In this document: positions 18,808 through 28,067 of the stretch, in pieces
Layout of the letters: every line of letters begins with the position of its first letter
How positions within the stretch are numbered: position 1 is the stretch's first letter
NCBI GenBank assembly: GCA_965284435.1
Contig: OZ260083.1
Coordinates: 992,001 to 1,056,000 of the forward strand
Direction of reading: 5' to 3'
From: CAIYZT01 sp947461435
GTDB lineage: Bacteria; Pseudomonadota; Alphaproteobacteria; Rhodobacterales; Rhodobacteraceae
DNA: 64,000 nt
Notes under the pieces: model-generated
Databases searched by the model: none
Seen by the model: the letters and a program-made list of their open reading frames with translations, nothing else
What the model was told of the DNA's origin: nothing
Made by a program: the position numbers and the translations under genes

Positions 18808-20037
18808 ATGGCGCTTCGGTATATCCCCACGCATTTGCGGCACGCAAGCACTCCGAAACTTCAGCATTTCGCGTTGCTGGCGGGGTTGGAAGCGGCCGTG
18901 CGCGGCACCCTTATCTCGACAATTCCGATTGCAGTCTATGATGCCTTCGGGTCGGCAAAGAACCTCTCGACCGTCTATTTCATCGCCGGTGTCGCAACCT
19001 TGTTCTGGGGGTTGATGGTTCCGCGCCTGACACAGATTTGGCCGCGCCGCTGGGTCTATTCGGCGGGCTGTGGGCTGTATCTGGTGGCAATGGCGTTGTT
19101 CATCATCGAGACTCCGGCCAGCGTGCAGATTGCCATCTTGGTCATGGGGATGGCGACAGTTACCTGTTTTGTTTGTTTCAATGCCTATGTTCTGGACTAC
19201 GTTCCGCGGGCTGACTTGGGCAAGACACAAAGCCTTCAGATGGTCTATGCGGCGGCGCCATGGGCAATCGGCCCACTCACTGGCGTTTGGATGCGGGCAC
19301 ACTGGGGGCCCTTGCCCTTTTTGGTGGCTGGCGCCTTCGCGGTATTGCAGGTCTTGGTGTTCTTGTACCTGCGCCTTGGCGATGGAAGGCAGATCACAAA
19401 GGCCAAGGGCCCCGCCGTCAATCCGTTGGCCTATCTGGGGCGGTTTTTTCGTCAGCCAAGGCTGATAGCAGGGTGGCTATACGCCGTTATCCGAAGTTGC
19501 GGATGGTGGGTCTATGTCGTTTACGTGCCAATTTTCTGCATCGAGAACGGACTGGGCGAAACCTTGGGCGGGGTCATGCTGTCGACCACAAATGCCACGC
19601 TGCTTCTGTCACCCTTTATGGCGGCATGGGTACGAAAGGTTTCGGTACGTGCGGCCATGCGGGGGTCTTTGGCCTATTGTGCGGTGTTCTTTGTGGGGGC
19701 GACCGCCATGTCGCATTGGCCGATGGTTTCAATGGGACTGCTTTATGCCGGATCTTTCGGCCTTGTCATGCTGGACGTTGTGGGCGGTCTGCCGTTCATG
19801 ATGGCGGTCAAACCAAGCGAGCGGTCCGAGATGGCGGCCGTCTATTCCAGCTTTCGTGATGTCTCTGGCATTTTCACGCCAGGGGCGGCTTGGCTGGTTT
19901 TGTGGGTGGCGCCCGTCGGCGCAATCTTTGCGGCCTCTGGCGCTGCCTTTGTCGGGGCCTTTGTCATGGCGGGCGCTCTGCACACGCGTCTGGGCGTTTT
20001 ACGCCCGTCGCGGGGCGGCGATCAGGCCCAGACGTAA
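18808..20037 (+). CDS. MFS transporter
   Basis: A 409-residue protein with about 12 hydrophobic segments and the layout of a major facilitator. PWAIGPLTGVWM in the first half and VKPSERSEMAAVYSSFRD in the second are the main polar landmarks. The loop between the halves (LRLGDGRQITKAKGP) is short and charged. I cannot assign a substrate. The C-terminus overlaps by 16 bases with the convergent short-chain reductase gene, so the two transcripts meet tail to tail. The first residues (MALRYIPTHLRHAS) are hydrophilic; the start at 18808 is the first ATG in frame, and a later start is not excluded. Confidence 0.8.
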   Translation: MALRYIPTHLRHASTPKLQHFALLAGLEAAVRGTLISTIPIAVYDAFGSAKNLSTVYFIAGVATLFWGLMVPRLTQIWPRRWVYSAGCGLYLVAMALFIIETPASVQIAILVMGMATVTCFVCFNAYVLDYVPRADLGKTQSLQMVYAAAPWAIGPLTGVWMRAHWGPLPFLVAGAFAVLQVLVFLYLRLGDGRQITKAKGPAVNPLAYLGRFFRQPRLIAGWLYAVIRSCGWWVYVVYVPIFCIENGLGETLGGVMLSTTNATLLLSPFMAAWVRKVSVRAAMRGSLAYCAVFFVGATAMSHWPMVSMGLLYAGSFGLVMLDVVGGLPFMMAVKPSERSEMAAVYSSFRDVSGIFTPGAAWLVLWVAPVGAIFAASGAAFVGAFVMAGALHTRLGVLRPSRGGDQAQT

Positions 20038-21035
20038 CCTTTTGTAACAAGCCAATTTGCCGTGATTTTCAGCGCCTCTTCGGGTGGGGTGAAGGACATG
20101 CCCATCTTCGTCACCGCATGGGTGTTGATCACGGTGTGGGTTTTGTTCAGCGACGGCAAGATAGCAGCAAGGGCCGAGTCAAACAAAGCCAGCACGCGCA
20201 ACAAGATCGCCGGCGCGGTCTTCGTCGGAATGCGCCGGGTTGGATAGGCGGCCTTCAGGATCTGTCCCATTCTGACCATCGACATGGTCCCGGCAACGGC
20301 CGCAAAGCGCTGCCCTTCGGTCGACGGGTCTTGCACCGCGCGCAAATGCATCCTGGCGACATCGACCACATCAACCACGGGGAAATCGATCATCGGCAGC
20401 ATCGGGTCGCGCCCTTTAAGAACACGCTGTACAAGCGAAACAGAGGCGCCGAACGTGCCATCCAAAGGTGCGCCCAGAACCAGGCCTGGGTTGATCGTGG
20501 TCAGATGAATCCCGCTTTCGCTGGCAAAGGCCCAAGCGGCCTGTTCGGCCAGGATCTTGGACTTGGCATAGGCGCTTGTGGTGGGCAATGAAGCGTCTGC
20601 CCAAGAGGATTCGTCAAACGTCCCTGACCGTTCCGGAGAGATGATCGCGACCGAGGATGACGTCAAAACCGCCCGTTTGATCCCGCCGGCATGCGCGGCG
20701 CGCAAAGCCCGCAACGTGCCATCCACGGCCGTACGGATCAGGGCTTCTTCGTCTTTCGGCTGATCCAGCGGAAAAGGCGATGCCGTGTGAACCAAGATAT
20801 CGATACCCTGCATCGCCGCGTCCCACCCTGCATCAGACGTCAGGTCCGCTTGGACAAAGGTAAGACGCTCCATCATGGGCGCATCAAGATGGGGGGCAAG
20901 CGCAAGGCGAACCTCTTCTGCCCGGTCCAGACGCCGCACCGTACCCTTGACGGTGTATCCATCGCGCAGCAAGGCAAGGGCGACGTGTTTGGCAATAAAG
21001 CCAGAGATACCAGTCAGAAGGACGGTTTGGGACAT
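20022..21035 (-). CDS. NAD-dependent epimerase/aldehyde reductase-like (extended SDR)
   Basis: A 337-residue extended short-chain dehydrogenase of the dihydroflavonol-4-reductase/aldehyde-reductase group. The Rossmann motif TGISGFIAKH is at residues 8-17. The catalytic Tyr/Lys pair is in SAYAKSK near residue 155, with Ser in LTSSSVAI upstream. GLVLGAPLDGTF and VDVVDVARMHL match the substrate-binding half of the family. The likely role is NADPH-dependent reduction of a small aldehyde or ketone, but the substrate is unknown. It ends inside the last codons of the convergent MFS gene and lies 63 bases after the mcd stop on the same strand. Confidence 0.82.
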   Translation of the reverse strand: MSQTVLLTGISGFIAKHVALALLRDGYTVKGTVRRLDRAEEVRLALAPHLDAPMMERLTFVQADLTSDAGWDAAMQGIDILVHTASPFPLDQPKDEEALIRTAVDGTLRALRAAHAGGIKRAVLTSSSVAIISPERSGTFDESSWADASLPTTSAYAKSKILAEQAAWAFASESGIHLTTINPGLVLGAPLDGTFGASVSLVQRVLKGRDPMLPMIDFPVVDVVDVARMHLRAVQDPSTEGQRFAAVAGTMSMVRMGQILKAAYPTRRIPTKTAPAILLRVLALFDSALAAILPSLNKTHTVINTHAVTKMGMSFTPPEEALKITANWLVTKGYVWA

Positions 21036-21098
21036 GACAAGGCCTCCGATACCAAATGCACACCAGCAATCTTGGATGCAGTTAGTACAAGTAAAGGC

Positions 21099-22763
21099 CT
21101 AGTCCAGCAAACGGCGTGCGATCACTTGGGCCTGAATTTCTGCAGCACCTTCGAAAATGTTCAAAATCCGGGCATCGCACAGGATGCGGCTGATTTTGTA
21201 CTCCAGCGCAAAGCCGTTCCCGCCGTGAATTTGCAACGCATTGTCGGCCGAAGACCAAGCAACCCGTGCACCTAGCAGTTTTGCCATCCCGGCCTCCAGG
21301 TCACAGCGGTGCCCATGATCCTTTTGCCAAGCAGAAAAATAGGTCAGTTGCCGGGCCACCATGATTTCAACCGCCATCATCGCCAATTTTGAGGCAATGC
21401 GCGGAAACTCGACCAAGGCTTTGCCGAATTGCTTGCGGTCGGTGGCGTATTGCAGGCCAACGTCCAACGCAGATTGCGCGACGCCAATCGCCCGCGCCCC
21501 GGTCTGGATGCGGGCGGATTCGAAGGTTTGCATCAATTGCTTGAACCCCTGACCGGGAACCCCGCCCAACAGGTTTTCGCCTTTGACGGCAAAACCGTCA
21601 AACGCAAGCTCGTATTCCTTCATGCCGCGATAGCCCAGTACCTCAATCTCGCCCCCTGTCATTCCGGGGGTCGGAAAGGGCTCTTGGTCGGTTCCGGGGA
21701 TCTTTTCTGCCAAAAACATAGATAAGCCCCGGTAATCGGTGCTGTCCGGATCGGTACGCGCCATCAACGTCATCACATGGGTCCGGGCGGCATGGGTGAT
21801 CCAGGTCTTGTTGCCTGTGATGGCCCAATCTGAGCCTGCCTTTACCGCACGCGTGCGCAGTGCGCCCAGATCAGACCCAGTGTTGGGTTCCGTAAAGACG
21901 GCCGTAGGCAAAATCTCGCCGCTGGCCAGTTTTGGCAACCACTGCGCCTTTTGCGCGTCAGTCCCGCCGCACAGGATAAGCTCTGCCGCGATTTCGGTAC
22001 GCGTTCCCAAGGACCCTACGCCGATGTACCCGCGCGACAGTTCCTCCGAGACGACGACCATGGACGCTTTGGACAGTCCAAAGCCGCCAAACTCTTCTGG
22101 GATCGTCAAACCAAAGACACCCATTTCCGCAAGTTCGTGGATCGTCTCCATCGGGATCAGCGAATCGTTTAGGTGCCAACCATGCGCAAAGGGCGCCACT
22201 TTTTCTGTAGCGTAGCGACGAAATTGATCGCGGATCATTTCAAGTTCTTCGTCCAGACCCGTTGCGCCAAATGTTGCGCTGTTGGGGGCCTGCCGCATCA
22301 AAGCGACAAGACGCAGCCGGGCCGCATTGCTGTTCCCATGGGTCATCAACCGCGCCGCCGAAGGGCTGGGCGCGGGAATCGTCACACCAAGGTCTTGAGG
22401 ACGCGCAATCTCGCTCTGGCTCATTGGAATGCCTGAACGAATATGGTTCAGGTACTCCCCAAACGCGATTTGAAGGATCAGGCCCTCCATTTCCGTAAAC
22501 TTGCCATCGGCAGAAAGACGATCGGCCCAGGCCTGTGTTTGGCGCAGGCTTTCCACATAGGTGGCCAGCCATGCCAAACTGTGCGCGGCATATTGATGCT
22601 CTTCCAAGGCGGCCGGTTGAACCTTGCCGCCGACGGAAACGAGATTGCGCAAAGCCTCTCGCGACGCTTCAAGAAGCGCCTCAACCTCAGGCATCACCGC
22701 AGAGGTCAATGCCAACAGATCTGGCAAAAGGGCGGCGTCAAGCCGTGAGGTGTCTAGTGCCAT
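21099..22763 (-). CDS. mcd: (2S)-methylsuccinyl-CoA dehydrogenase
   Basis: A 554-residue acyl-CoA dehydrogenase with an N-terminal extension of about 150 residues, the hallmark of Mcd. Ordinary acyl-CoA dehydrogenases have 380-400 residues. The core shows TAVFTEPNTGSDLGALRT for FAD and substrate binding, GNKTWITHAART, PTPGMTGGEIEVLGYRGMKEYE in pieces, and the C-terminal QIHGGNGFALEY and IFEGAAEIQ, with the catalytic-base Glu expected at FEG. Mcd oxidises methylsuccinyl-CoA to mesaconyl-CoA in the ethylmalonyl-CoA pathway of acetate assimilation and passes electrons to ETF, whose genes lie at 32941-34628. The other pathway enzymes are not in this window. Divergent from the TauE-like gene. Confidence 0.85.
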   Translation of the reverse strand: MALDTSRLDAALLPDLLALTSAVMPEVEALLEASREALRNLVSVGGKVQPAALEEHQYAAHSLAWLATYVESLRQTQAWADRLSADGKFTEMEGLILQIAFGEYLNHIRSGIPMSQSEIARPQDLGVTIPAPSPSAARLMTHGNSNAARLRLVALMRQAPNSATFGATGLDEELEMIRDQFRRYATEKVAPFAHGWHLNDSLIPMETIHELAEMGVFGLTIPEEFGGFGLSKASMVVVSEELSRGYIGVGSLGTRTEIAAELILCGGTDAQKAQWLPKLASGEILPTAVFTEPNTGSDLGALRTRAVKAGSDWAITGNKTWITHAARTHVMTLMARTDPDSTDYRGLSMFLAEKIPGTDQEPFPTPGMTGGEIEVLGYRGMKEYELAFDGFAVKGENLLGGVPGQGFKQLMQTFESARIQTGARAIGVAQSALDVGLQYATDRKQFGKALVEFPRIASKLAMMAVEIMVARQLTYFSAWQKDHGHRCDLEAGMAKLLGARVAWSSADNALQIHGGNGFALEYKISRILCDARILNIFEGAAEIQAQVIARRLLD

Positions 22764-22915
22764 GGCAAGAATCCGTCAATTGCTGCAGCTGCGACAGCCC
22801 TAAACCCGTGAAATCGGGCGCGCAACATAATTTCGAATAATTCTTTCAAAGCGAAGCAAAATGTCGCACTGGATTCCGGGTGCGAAGCCCCGACAGGCGA
22901 GATAAAAGCCCCGTT

Positions 22916-23686
22916 ATGGAATGGATCTCTCAAGATATGTCCGTGGCGGCCTTTTGGGCTGCGATGGCCGTGGCGGCGTTTGCGGGCTTTGTCAAAGGCG
23001 CGGTGGGGTTTGCCATGCCCATGATCATGATCTCGGCCTTTTCAAGTTTCCTGACCCCCCATCAGGCTTTGGCCGGGTTGATCTTACCGACAGTCGTGAC
23101 CAACGTCGCACAGGCCTTTCGCCAAGGCACACCGGCGGCGGTTCAGACCGCACTTCAGTATCGGCGCTTTTTGATTGCCACGCTGATCATGCTTGTCCTG
23201 TCCGCCCAGTTCGTCGAAGCGATCCCGCAAAACCTGTTCTTGCTGCTTCTTGGGGCGCCGATCACCGCTTTTGCCCTCTTGCAATTGTCGGGCCGCAACC
23301 TTGCCCTGCGGATCGACCATCGCAACCGGGCCGAGTGGATCTTGGGGGCAATTGGGGGGCTATATGGCGGGGTGTCCGGCGTTTGGGGGCCGCCGCTTTT
23401 GGTCTATTTGCTGTCAATTGGTACTGACAAAGCCGAAACTGTCCGTGTGCAAGGCGTGATCTTCTTGCTTGGCGCGGTGGTTTTGCTGGCCGCCCATTTG
23501 CAAACGGGCGTGATGGACGGCCCCAACCTTGTCTTTTCGGCCCTGCTGACCCTGCCCGCATTGATCGGGCAATGGATCGGCTTTTCCATTCAAGACCGCC
23601 TGGATCAGGCCAAGTTTCGCAAATGGACCCAAGTGCTCTTGGTGCTGACCGGCCTTAACCTCGTTCTGCGCGCGTTAGCCAGTTAA
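22916..23686 (+). CDS. TauE/SafE-family sulfite/anion permease
   Basis: A 256-residue membrane protein with about eight hydrophobic segments in the two-repeat arrangement of the TauE/SafE family (formerly DUF81). FVKGAVGFAMPMIM near residue 22 and GGLYGGVSGVWGPPLLVYLL near residue 142 are the family's paired signature loops. Members export sulfite, sulfoacetate or other small organic anions; the substrate here is open. The start is taken at the ATG at 22916; the frame extends 12 codons to a GTG at 22880 without a better ribosome site. Convergent with pckA and divergent from mcd. Confidence 0.82.
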   Translation: MEWISQDMSVAAFWAAMAVAAFAGFVKGAVGFAMPMIMISAFSSFLTPHQALAGLILPTVVTNVAQAFRQGTPAAVQTALQYRRFLIATLIMLVLSAQFVEAIPQNLFLLLLGAPITAFALLQLSGRNLALRIDHRNRAEWILGAIGGLYGGVSGVWGPPLLVYLLSIGTDKAETVRVQGVIFLLGAVVLLAAHLQTGVMDGPNLVFSALLTLPALIGQWIGFSIQDRLDQAKFRKWTQVLLVLTGLNLVLRALAS

Positions 23687-23724
23687 GGCGCGGACCCCGC
23701 CAAGGCCCGGGAAAGGGCGCGCGG

Positions 23725-25323
23725 TCATCCAAGGGCGGCGGCTTTGACATCGGCGTTGATGAACGGCAGATATTGGCCAAAGTTGTCCGAAAACATTTTC
23801 ACCAACTTGGCAGCTTGGGTGTCATAAGCGGCGTGATTGGCCCAAGTTCTCCGCGGGTTCAGCAGGGTTTCATCCACTCCGACGACCGCCATCGGCACCT
23901 CGAATCCGAAGTTGGAATCTTTGCGAAACCGCGCTTTTGCCAATGTCCCGTCCAAGGCCGCGGACAAAAGCGTGCGCGTTGCCTTGATTGGCATCCGTTG
24001 GCCGGTGCCATAAGCGCCGCCCGTCCAGCCGGTATTGACCAACCAACAAGTGGCCCCGGTCTGTGCGATTTTCTCTTGCAAAAGCTTGCCGTAAACTTCG
24101 GGTCGGCGCGGCATGAAAGGGGCACCAAAACAGGTTGAGAACGTTGGAACGGGCTCTGTGATCCCGCGTTCGGTTCCTGCCGTCTTGGCGGTGAAGCCCG
24201 ACAAAAAGTGGTACATCGCCTGTGCCGGCGACAGACGGGCAATCGGGGGCAAAACGCCAAAGGCATCACAGGTCAACATGATGATATGCTTTGGCTGCCC
24301 GCCAAGTCCGGTGTCCGACGCATTGGAAATATACTCCAGCGGGTAGGCGCAGCGGGTGTTTTCGGTCAACGAACTATCCGAAAAATCGATTTCCAGCGTT
24401 TCAGGATCAAAGACCATGTTTTCCACAACGGTGCCAAAGCGCTGGGTTGTGGCATAAATTTCCGGTTCTGCCGAAGACGACAGGTTGATGGTCTTGGCAT
24501 AACAGCCACCTTCAAAATTGAAGGTGCCAGCTTCTGACCATCCATGTTCGTCATCGCCAATCAGAATGCGGTCCGGCGCTGCAGATAAGGTGGTCTTTCC
24601 CGTTCCAGACAGGCCAAAGAAAATGGCGGTTTGCGTCAAATCGCCGGGCGCGTGGTTGGCCGAGCAGTGCATGGGCATCACGCCCTTTTCAGGCAACAGA
24701 TAGTTCAGCAATGTGAAGACCGACTTTTTATTTTCACCGGCATAGGCCGTGTTGGCAATCAAGATCAGCTTTTTGTCAAAGTTCAGGGTGATCACGGTCT
24801 CTGACCGGCACCCGTGGCGGACCGGGTCGGCCTTGAACGACGGGCAGTTGATGATTGTCCATTCGGGCACAAACCCGTCCAGTTCGGCCCGTGCCGGCCG
24901 CCGTAAGAGGTGGCGAATGAACAGGCCGTGCCAGGCCAGTTCGGTCACGACGCGAACATCAAGCCGGTGCGCGGGGTCGGCGCCGGCATACAGATCTTGA
25001 ACGAAATAATCGCGGCCTTGCATGTGCGCGATCATGTCGGCGTAGAGCAGATCAAACGCTGCTGGGGCCATGGGGGCATTGTTTTCCCACCAGATTGTGT
25101 TTTCAACCGCCGGTGTTCGCACAACGAACTTGTCCTTGGGGGAACGGCCCGTGAATTGCCCGGTCGAGCATAAAAAGGCCCCACCCCTGCCAAGTTGCCC
25201 CTCACCGCGGGCAACGGCGGCCTGGACCAGGGCCGGTTCACTGTCGTTGTAACGCACAGATCCTAGCCCAGTGATCCCTTGAAATGCCAAAGTAGCGCGT
25301 GGGTTCACACGTCCTGTCATCAT
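23725..25323 (-). CDS. pckA: Phosphoenolpyruvate carboxykinase (ATP)
   Basis: A 532-residue ATP-type PEP carboxykinase that converts oxaloacetate to PEP in gluconeogenesis. Motifs include GRSPKDKFVVRT near residue 59, the metal/substrate site HCSANHAPG, the P-loop FGLSGTGKTTLSA near 240, GDDEHGWSEAGTFNFEGG and KTINLSSSAEPEI. An AGGAG ribosome site lies 8 bases before the paired ATGATG; either ATG (25323 or 25320) may be used. It is divergent from chvI. In rhizobia ChvI and the LacI-type regulator PckR act on pckA, and the tandem repeat in the intergenic region may be the operator for such a regulator. Confidence 0.95.
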   Translation of the reverse strand: MMTGRVNPRATLAFQGITGLGSVRYNDSEPALVQAAVARGEGQLGRGGAFLCSTGQFTGRSPKDKFVVRTPAVENTIWWENNAPMAPAAFDLLYADMIAHMQGRDYFVQDLYAGADPAHRLDVRVVTELAWHGLFIRHLLRRPARAELDGFVPEWTIINCPSFKADPVRHGCRSETVITLNFDKKLILIANTAYAGENKKSVFTLLNYLLPEKGVMPMHCSANHAPGDLTQTAIFFGLSGTGKTTLSAAPDRILIGDDEHGWSEAGTFNFEGGCYAKTINLSSSAEPEIYATTQRFGTVVENMVFDPETLEIDFSDSSLTENTRCAYPLEYISNASDTGLGGQPKHIIMLTCDAFGVLPPIARLSPAQAMYHFLSGFTAKTAGTERGITEPVPTFSTCFGAPFMPRRPEVYGKLLQEKIAQTGATCWLVNTGWTGGAYGTGQRMPIKATRTLLSAALDGTLAKARFRKDSNFGFEVPMAVVGVDETLLNPRRTWANHAAYDTQAAKLVKMFSDNFGQYLPFINADVKAAALG

Positions 25324-25677
25324 CTTGCAAGCTCCTGTTTCTGCCCAACGGGGGGCAGCTCAACCACTCTTTGTGCGCGCTCCGGGCCAAGGGAACGCCT
25401 TTGGGCACTGTTAGGCGCCCGTATTGGATAGGCATAACATGATGAAATTCAGAGGGATAGCTCCGATAGATCCTGTTAGCGCAACCATTTTTGAGGTTAG
25501 CGCAACCAAGGTCTATTCCAGCCCCAGTGAGGCAAATTAGCCATTTCTTGAGATATTTCTTGCGTTACTGCCACTCAGACCAAGGTGATTCGCACATTGG
25601 TATTGATTCTGGTCTCTAAAACCCGGAATATATTCGAAAGTATAAAAAACCAACCGAGCAGAACAGGAAACCCAAAC
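25324..25677. other. pckA-chvI divergent intergenic region
   Basis: 354 bases without a supportable gene. The region should hold both the pckA and the chvI promoters. Its clearest structure is a 13-base direct repeat (25475-25508). The chvI-proximal part is AT-rich (25600-25660). I could not assign a convincing -35/-10 pair for either direction. Confidence 0.6.
25475..25508. promoter_or_regulatory. Tandem 13-bp repeat, candidate operator pair for pckA/chvI
   Basis: GTTAGCGCAACCA occurs at 25475-25487 and again, identically, at 25496-25508, a 21-base period or two helical turns. Each copy is an imperfect palindrome around a central GC, the layout of LacI/GalR-family operators. Gluconeogenesis regulators such as PckR (Sinorhizobium) and CceR (Rhodobacter) are of this family. 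The repeat is seen directly; the regulator is inferred. Confidence 0.5.
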
Positions 25678-26379
25678 ATGGCAAGGATCGCCCTTGTGGA
25701 CGATGACAGGAATATCCTGACATCCGTCTCGATGACTCTTGAAGCCGAAGGGTTCGAAGTCGAAACCTTTAACGATGGTCAAAGCGCGCTGGACGCTTTC
25801 AACCGGCGGATGCCGGACATGGCCGTTCTGGACATAAAGATGCCCCGAATGGACGGCATGGATTTGCTACAACGCCTGCGGCAGAAAACAACGATGCCTG
25901 TCATTTTCCTGACGTCCAAGGACGATGAGATTGACGAGGTTCTTGGCCTGCGCATGGGCGCGGATGATTATGTCAAAAAGCCATTCAGCCAAAGGTTGCT
26001 GGTCGAACGCATCCGGTCTTTGTTGCGCCGCCAAGATGCCATCGCCACGGGCGAAGTGGCCGTGACCGAAGAAACCAAAATCATGGAACGCGGCCACCTT
26101 CGCATGGATCCGCTGCGCCATTCGGTCAGTTGGAAGGGCCAGGATGTATCTTTGACCGTGACCGAATTCATGCTGTTGCAGGCCTTGGCCCAACGGCCAG
26201 GTTTCGTCAAATCGCGCGATCAGTTGATGGATGTGGCCTACGACGATCAGGTCTATGTCGATGATCGCACAATCGATAGTCACATCAAGCGGTTGCGTAA
26301 AAAAATGCGCTCAGTTGATGACGATTTTACCGCGATCGAAACGCTGTATGGGATTGGATATCGATACAACGAAGAATGA
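25678..26379 (+). CDS. chvI: Response regulator ChvI
   Basis: A 233-residue OmpR-type response regulator. The receiver domain has the acidic cluster VDDD at 7-10, phospho-acceptor Asp52 (AVLDIKMP) and Lys101 in VKKPF. A winged-helix DNA-binding domain follows, ending DDRTIDSHIKRLRKKM...IETLYGIGYRY. The order chvI-chvG-hprK identifies it as ChvI (ExoS-ChvI/BvrRS type), which controls envelope, acid-stress and central carbon genes. The ATG at 25678 has an AGGA site 8 bases upstream; the open frame to 25585 is non-coding in character. Its stop overlaps the chvG start (ATGA). Confidence 0.93.
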   Translation: MARIALVDDDRNILTSVSMTLEAEGFEVETFNDGQSALDAFNRRMPDMAVLDIKMPRMDGMDLLQRLRQKTTMPVIFLTSKDDEIDEVLGLRMGADDYVKKPFSQRLLVERIRSLLRRQDAIATGEVAVTEETKIMERGHLRMDPLRHSVSWKGQDVSLTVTEFMLLQALAQRPGFVKSRDQLMDVAYDDQVYVDDRTIDSHIKRLRKKMRSVDDDFTAIETLYGIGYRYNEE

Positions 26380-28067
26380 CATCCGCGCCGCATCTCTCTT
26401 CGAAAAACCCTACCTCAGGGCGCCCGGGCGATGTGTTGCTTGGGGAAGATTGGGTATCGCCTGACGCCATGGCGGATGGCGCTGCGGGCCGGCGGCGTCG
26501 GGGCGGTCTTTTTGTACTGGAACGGTCGCCATTGGCCCGAAAGATTATTCTGTTCAACCTGATGGCACTCGTCATTCTCGTGTCGGGTGTCCTGTTCTTC
26601 AACCCGTTCCGCGACAGCCTTGTCATCCAGCACGAACAAGCCCTGGTCACTGAGGCCCGGTTGATCGCTGGAACGTTGGAAGCCGCCATGTCCAAGGGCG
26701 GCAGCGCCGATCTGGCCCAGATCGCCACGCAATTGCCCAGTCTGCCCGTTGGATTTGGGGTCGAGATTTTTCTGTTCGATTCCAAGGGATTTCTTGTGTC
26801 TTCAGCCATTGGATCGGCAAGTTCAGCCGCGGACAAGATTGAACGCAGTACCCTGATTACGGATTTTCTGAACCTGATTTGGGATGGCGTTTCCTCTATC
26901 TTCGGCAGTTCCGGTGAGGGTGGGCGCCCAAGCACTGTTGATTTGGTTGGCAGCCTTTCGGCCCAGGCGATCGGCACCTCGCAGACTGTGTCGTCGAGTG
27001 TCGGGGGCGATACCGGCCTGCTGTTCGCCGTTGCAACACCCGTCGCGCAAAATGGTGCCTTGATTGGCACCGTTGCGCTCACCTCAGCCGAGGGCGAGAT
27101 CGACAGGCTTGTCAGCCACGAGCGCGAGCAGATTTTGCAGATGTTCGTGATCGCGCTCTTGGTTTCTATCGGTTTGTCCTTGGTCTTGGCGTCAACGATT
27201 GCGAACCCCCTGAGCGATTTGGCTGCTGCGGCCGAAATGGGACAAAACCGCGATTCACGCCGCATGACACCGGGGCGCATCCGCATCCCGGATCTGGCTG
27301 CAAGACCAGATGAAATCGGCCGATTGTCCGTGGCGATGCGCGGCATGGTGACAGCGCTGTATGACCGGATCGAAAGCAATGAACAATTTGCTGCCGATGT
27401 CAGCCACGAGATCAAGAACCCCCTTGCCAGTCTGCGATCTGCGGTCGGATCGTTGAGGATGGTCAAAAAAGACGAACACCGTGAAAAACTCCTGGATGTG
27501 ATCGAACATGACGTCCGCCGGCTGGACCGGCTGGTCAGCGATATCTCGAACGCCTCGCGGTTGGATGCGGAATTGGTCAAGGAAGAGGAAGAGTCCTTTA
27601 ATCTCTTGACGATGCTGGTCAATCTGGCCGAACATCTTGGCGATCAGGCGCGCCAAAGAGGGGTTGAATTCATTACCGATTTCCCACCAGACCCCATCTT
27701 GATCAACGGGCTAGAGGCCCGGTTGGCGCAGGTCTTCGTCAATCTGATCACGAATGCGATTTCCTTTTGTGAAGATGGCGATGCTGTGCGGTTGTGGGTG
27801 CGCAAGCGCGAAAACCGGGTTTTGGTTGTGGTCGAGGACACAGGTCCAGGCATTCCTGAAGCAGCACTTAAAAAGGTCTTCAAACGTTTCTACTCTGACC
27901 GTCCCCCAACCCATTTTGGCAATAATTCTGGGCTTGGACTGTCAATCTCAAAGCAAATCGTGGAAGCGCATGGTGGGGTGATCTGGGCCGAAAACATTCG
28001 CCCAACACAGGCCGATGTCACCTCTGATCCTTTGGGTGCGCGGTTTGTTGTGGGTCTGCCCGTGTGA
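26376..28067 (+). CDS. chvG: Sensor histidine kinase ChvG
   Basis: A 563-residue membrane sensor kinase, partner of ChvI. After a hydrophilic leader of about 50 residues come TM1 (IILFNLMALVILVSGVLFF, about 52-70), a periplasmic domain of roughly 180 residues, TM2 (MFVIALLVSIGLSLVLAST, about 252-270), HAMP, a dimerisation/phosphoacceptor helix with His in DVSHEIKNPLASLRS near 343, and a HATPase domain (NLITNAISFC, VEDTGPGIPEAAL, SGLGLSISKQIVEAHGG). The start overlaps the chvI stop and the stop overlaps the GTG of hprK, so chvI-chvG-hprK are translationally coupled. Confidence 0.93.
   Translation: MTSAPHLSSKNPTSGRPGDVLLGEDWVSPDAMADGAAGRRRRGGLFVLERSPLARKIILFNLMALVILVSGVLFFNPFRDSLVIQHEQALVTEARLIAGTLEAAMSKGGSADLAQIATQLPSLPVGFGVEIFLFDSKGFLVSSAIGSASSAADKIERSTLITDFLNLIWDGVSSIFGSSGEGGRPSTVDLVGSLSAQAIGTSQTVSSSVGGDTGLLFAVATPVAQNGALIGTVALTSAEGEIDRLVSHEREQILQMFVIALLVSIGLSLVLASTIANPLSDLAAAAEMGQNRDSRRMTPGRIRIPDLAARPDEIGRLSVAMRGMVTALYDRIESNEQFAADVSHEIKNPLASLRSAVGSLRMVKKDEHREKLLDVIEHDVRRLDRLVSDISNASRLDAELVKEEEESFNLLTMLVNLAEHLGDQARQRGVEFITDFPPDPILINGLEARLAQVFVNLITNAISFCEDGDAVRLWVRKRENRVLVVVEDTGPGIPEAALKKVFKRFYSDRPPTHFGNNSGLGLSISKQIVEAHGGVIWAENIRPTQADVTSDPLGARFVVGLPV

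Noticed and set aside
23687..23724. GC-rich hairpin between the TauE-like gene and pckA as terminator
   Set aside because: No stable perfect stem and no T-run on either side.
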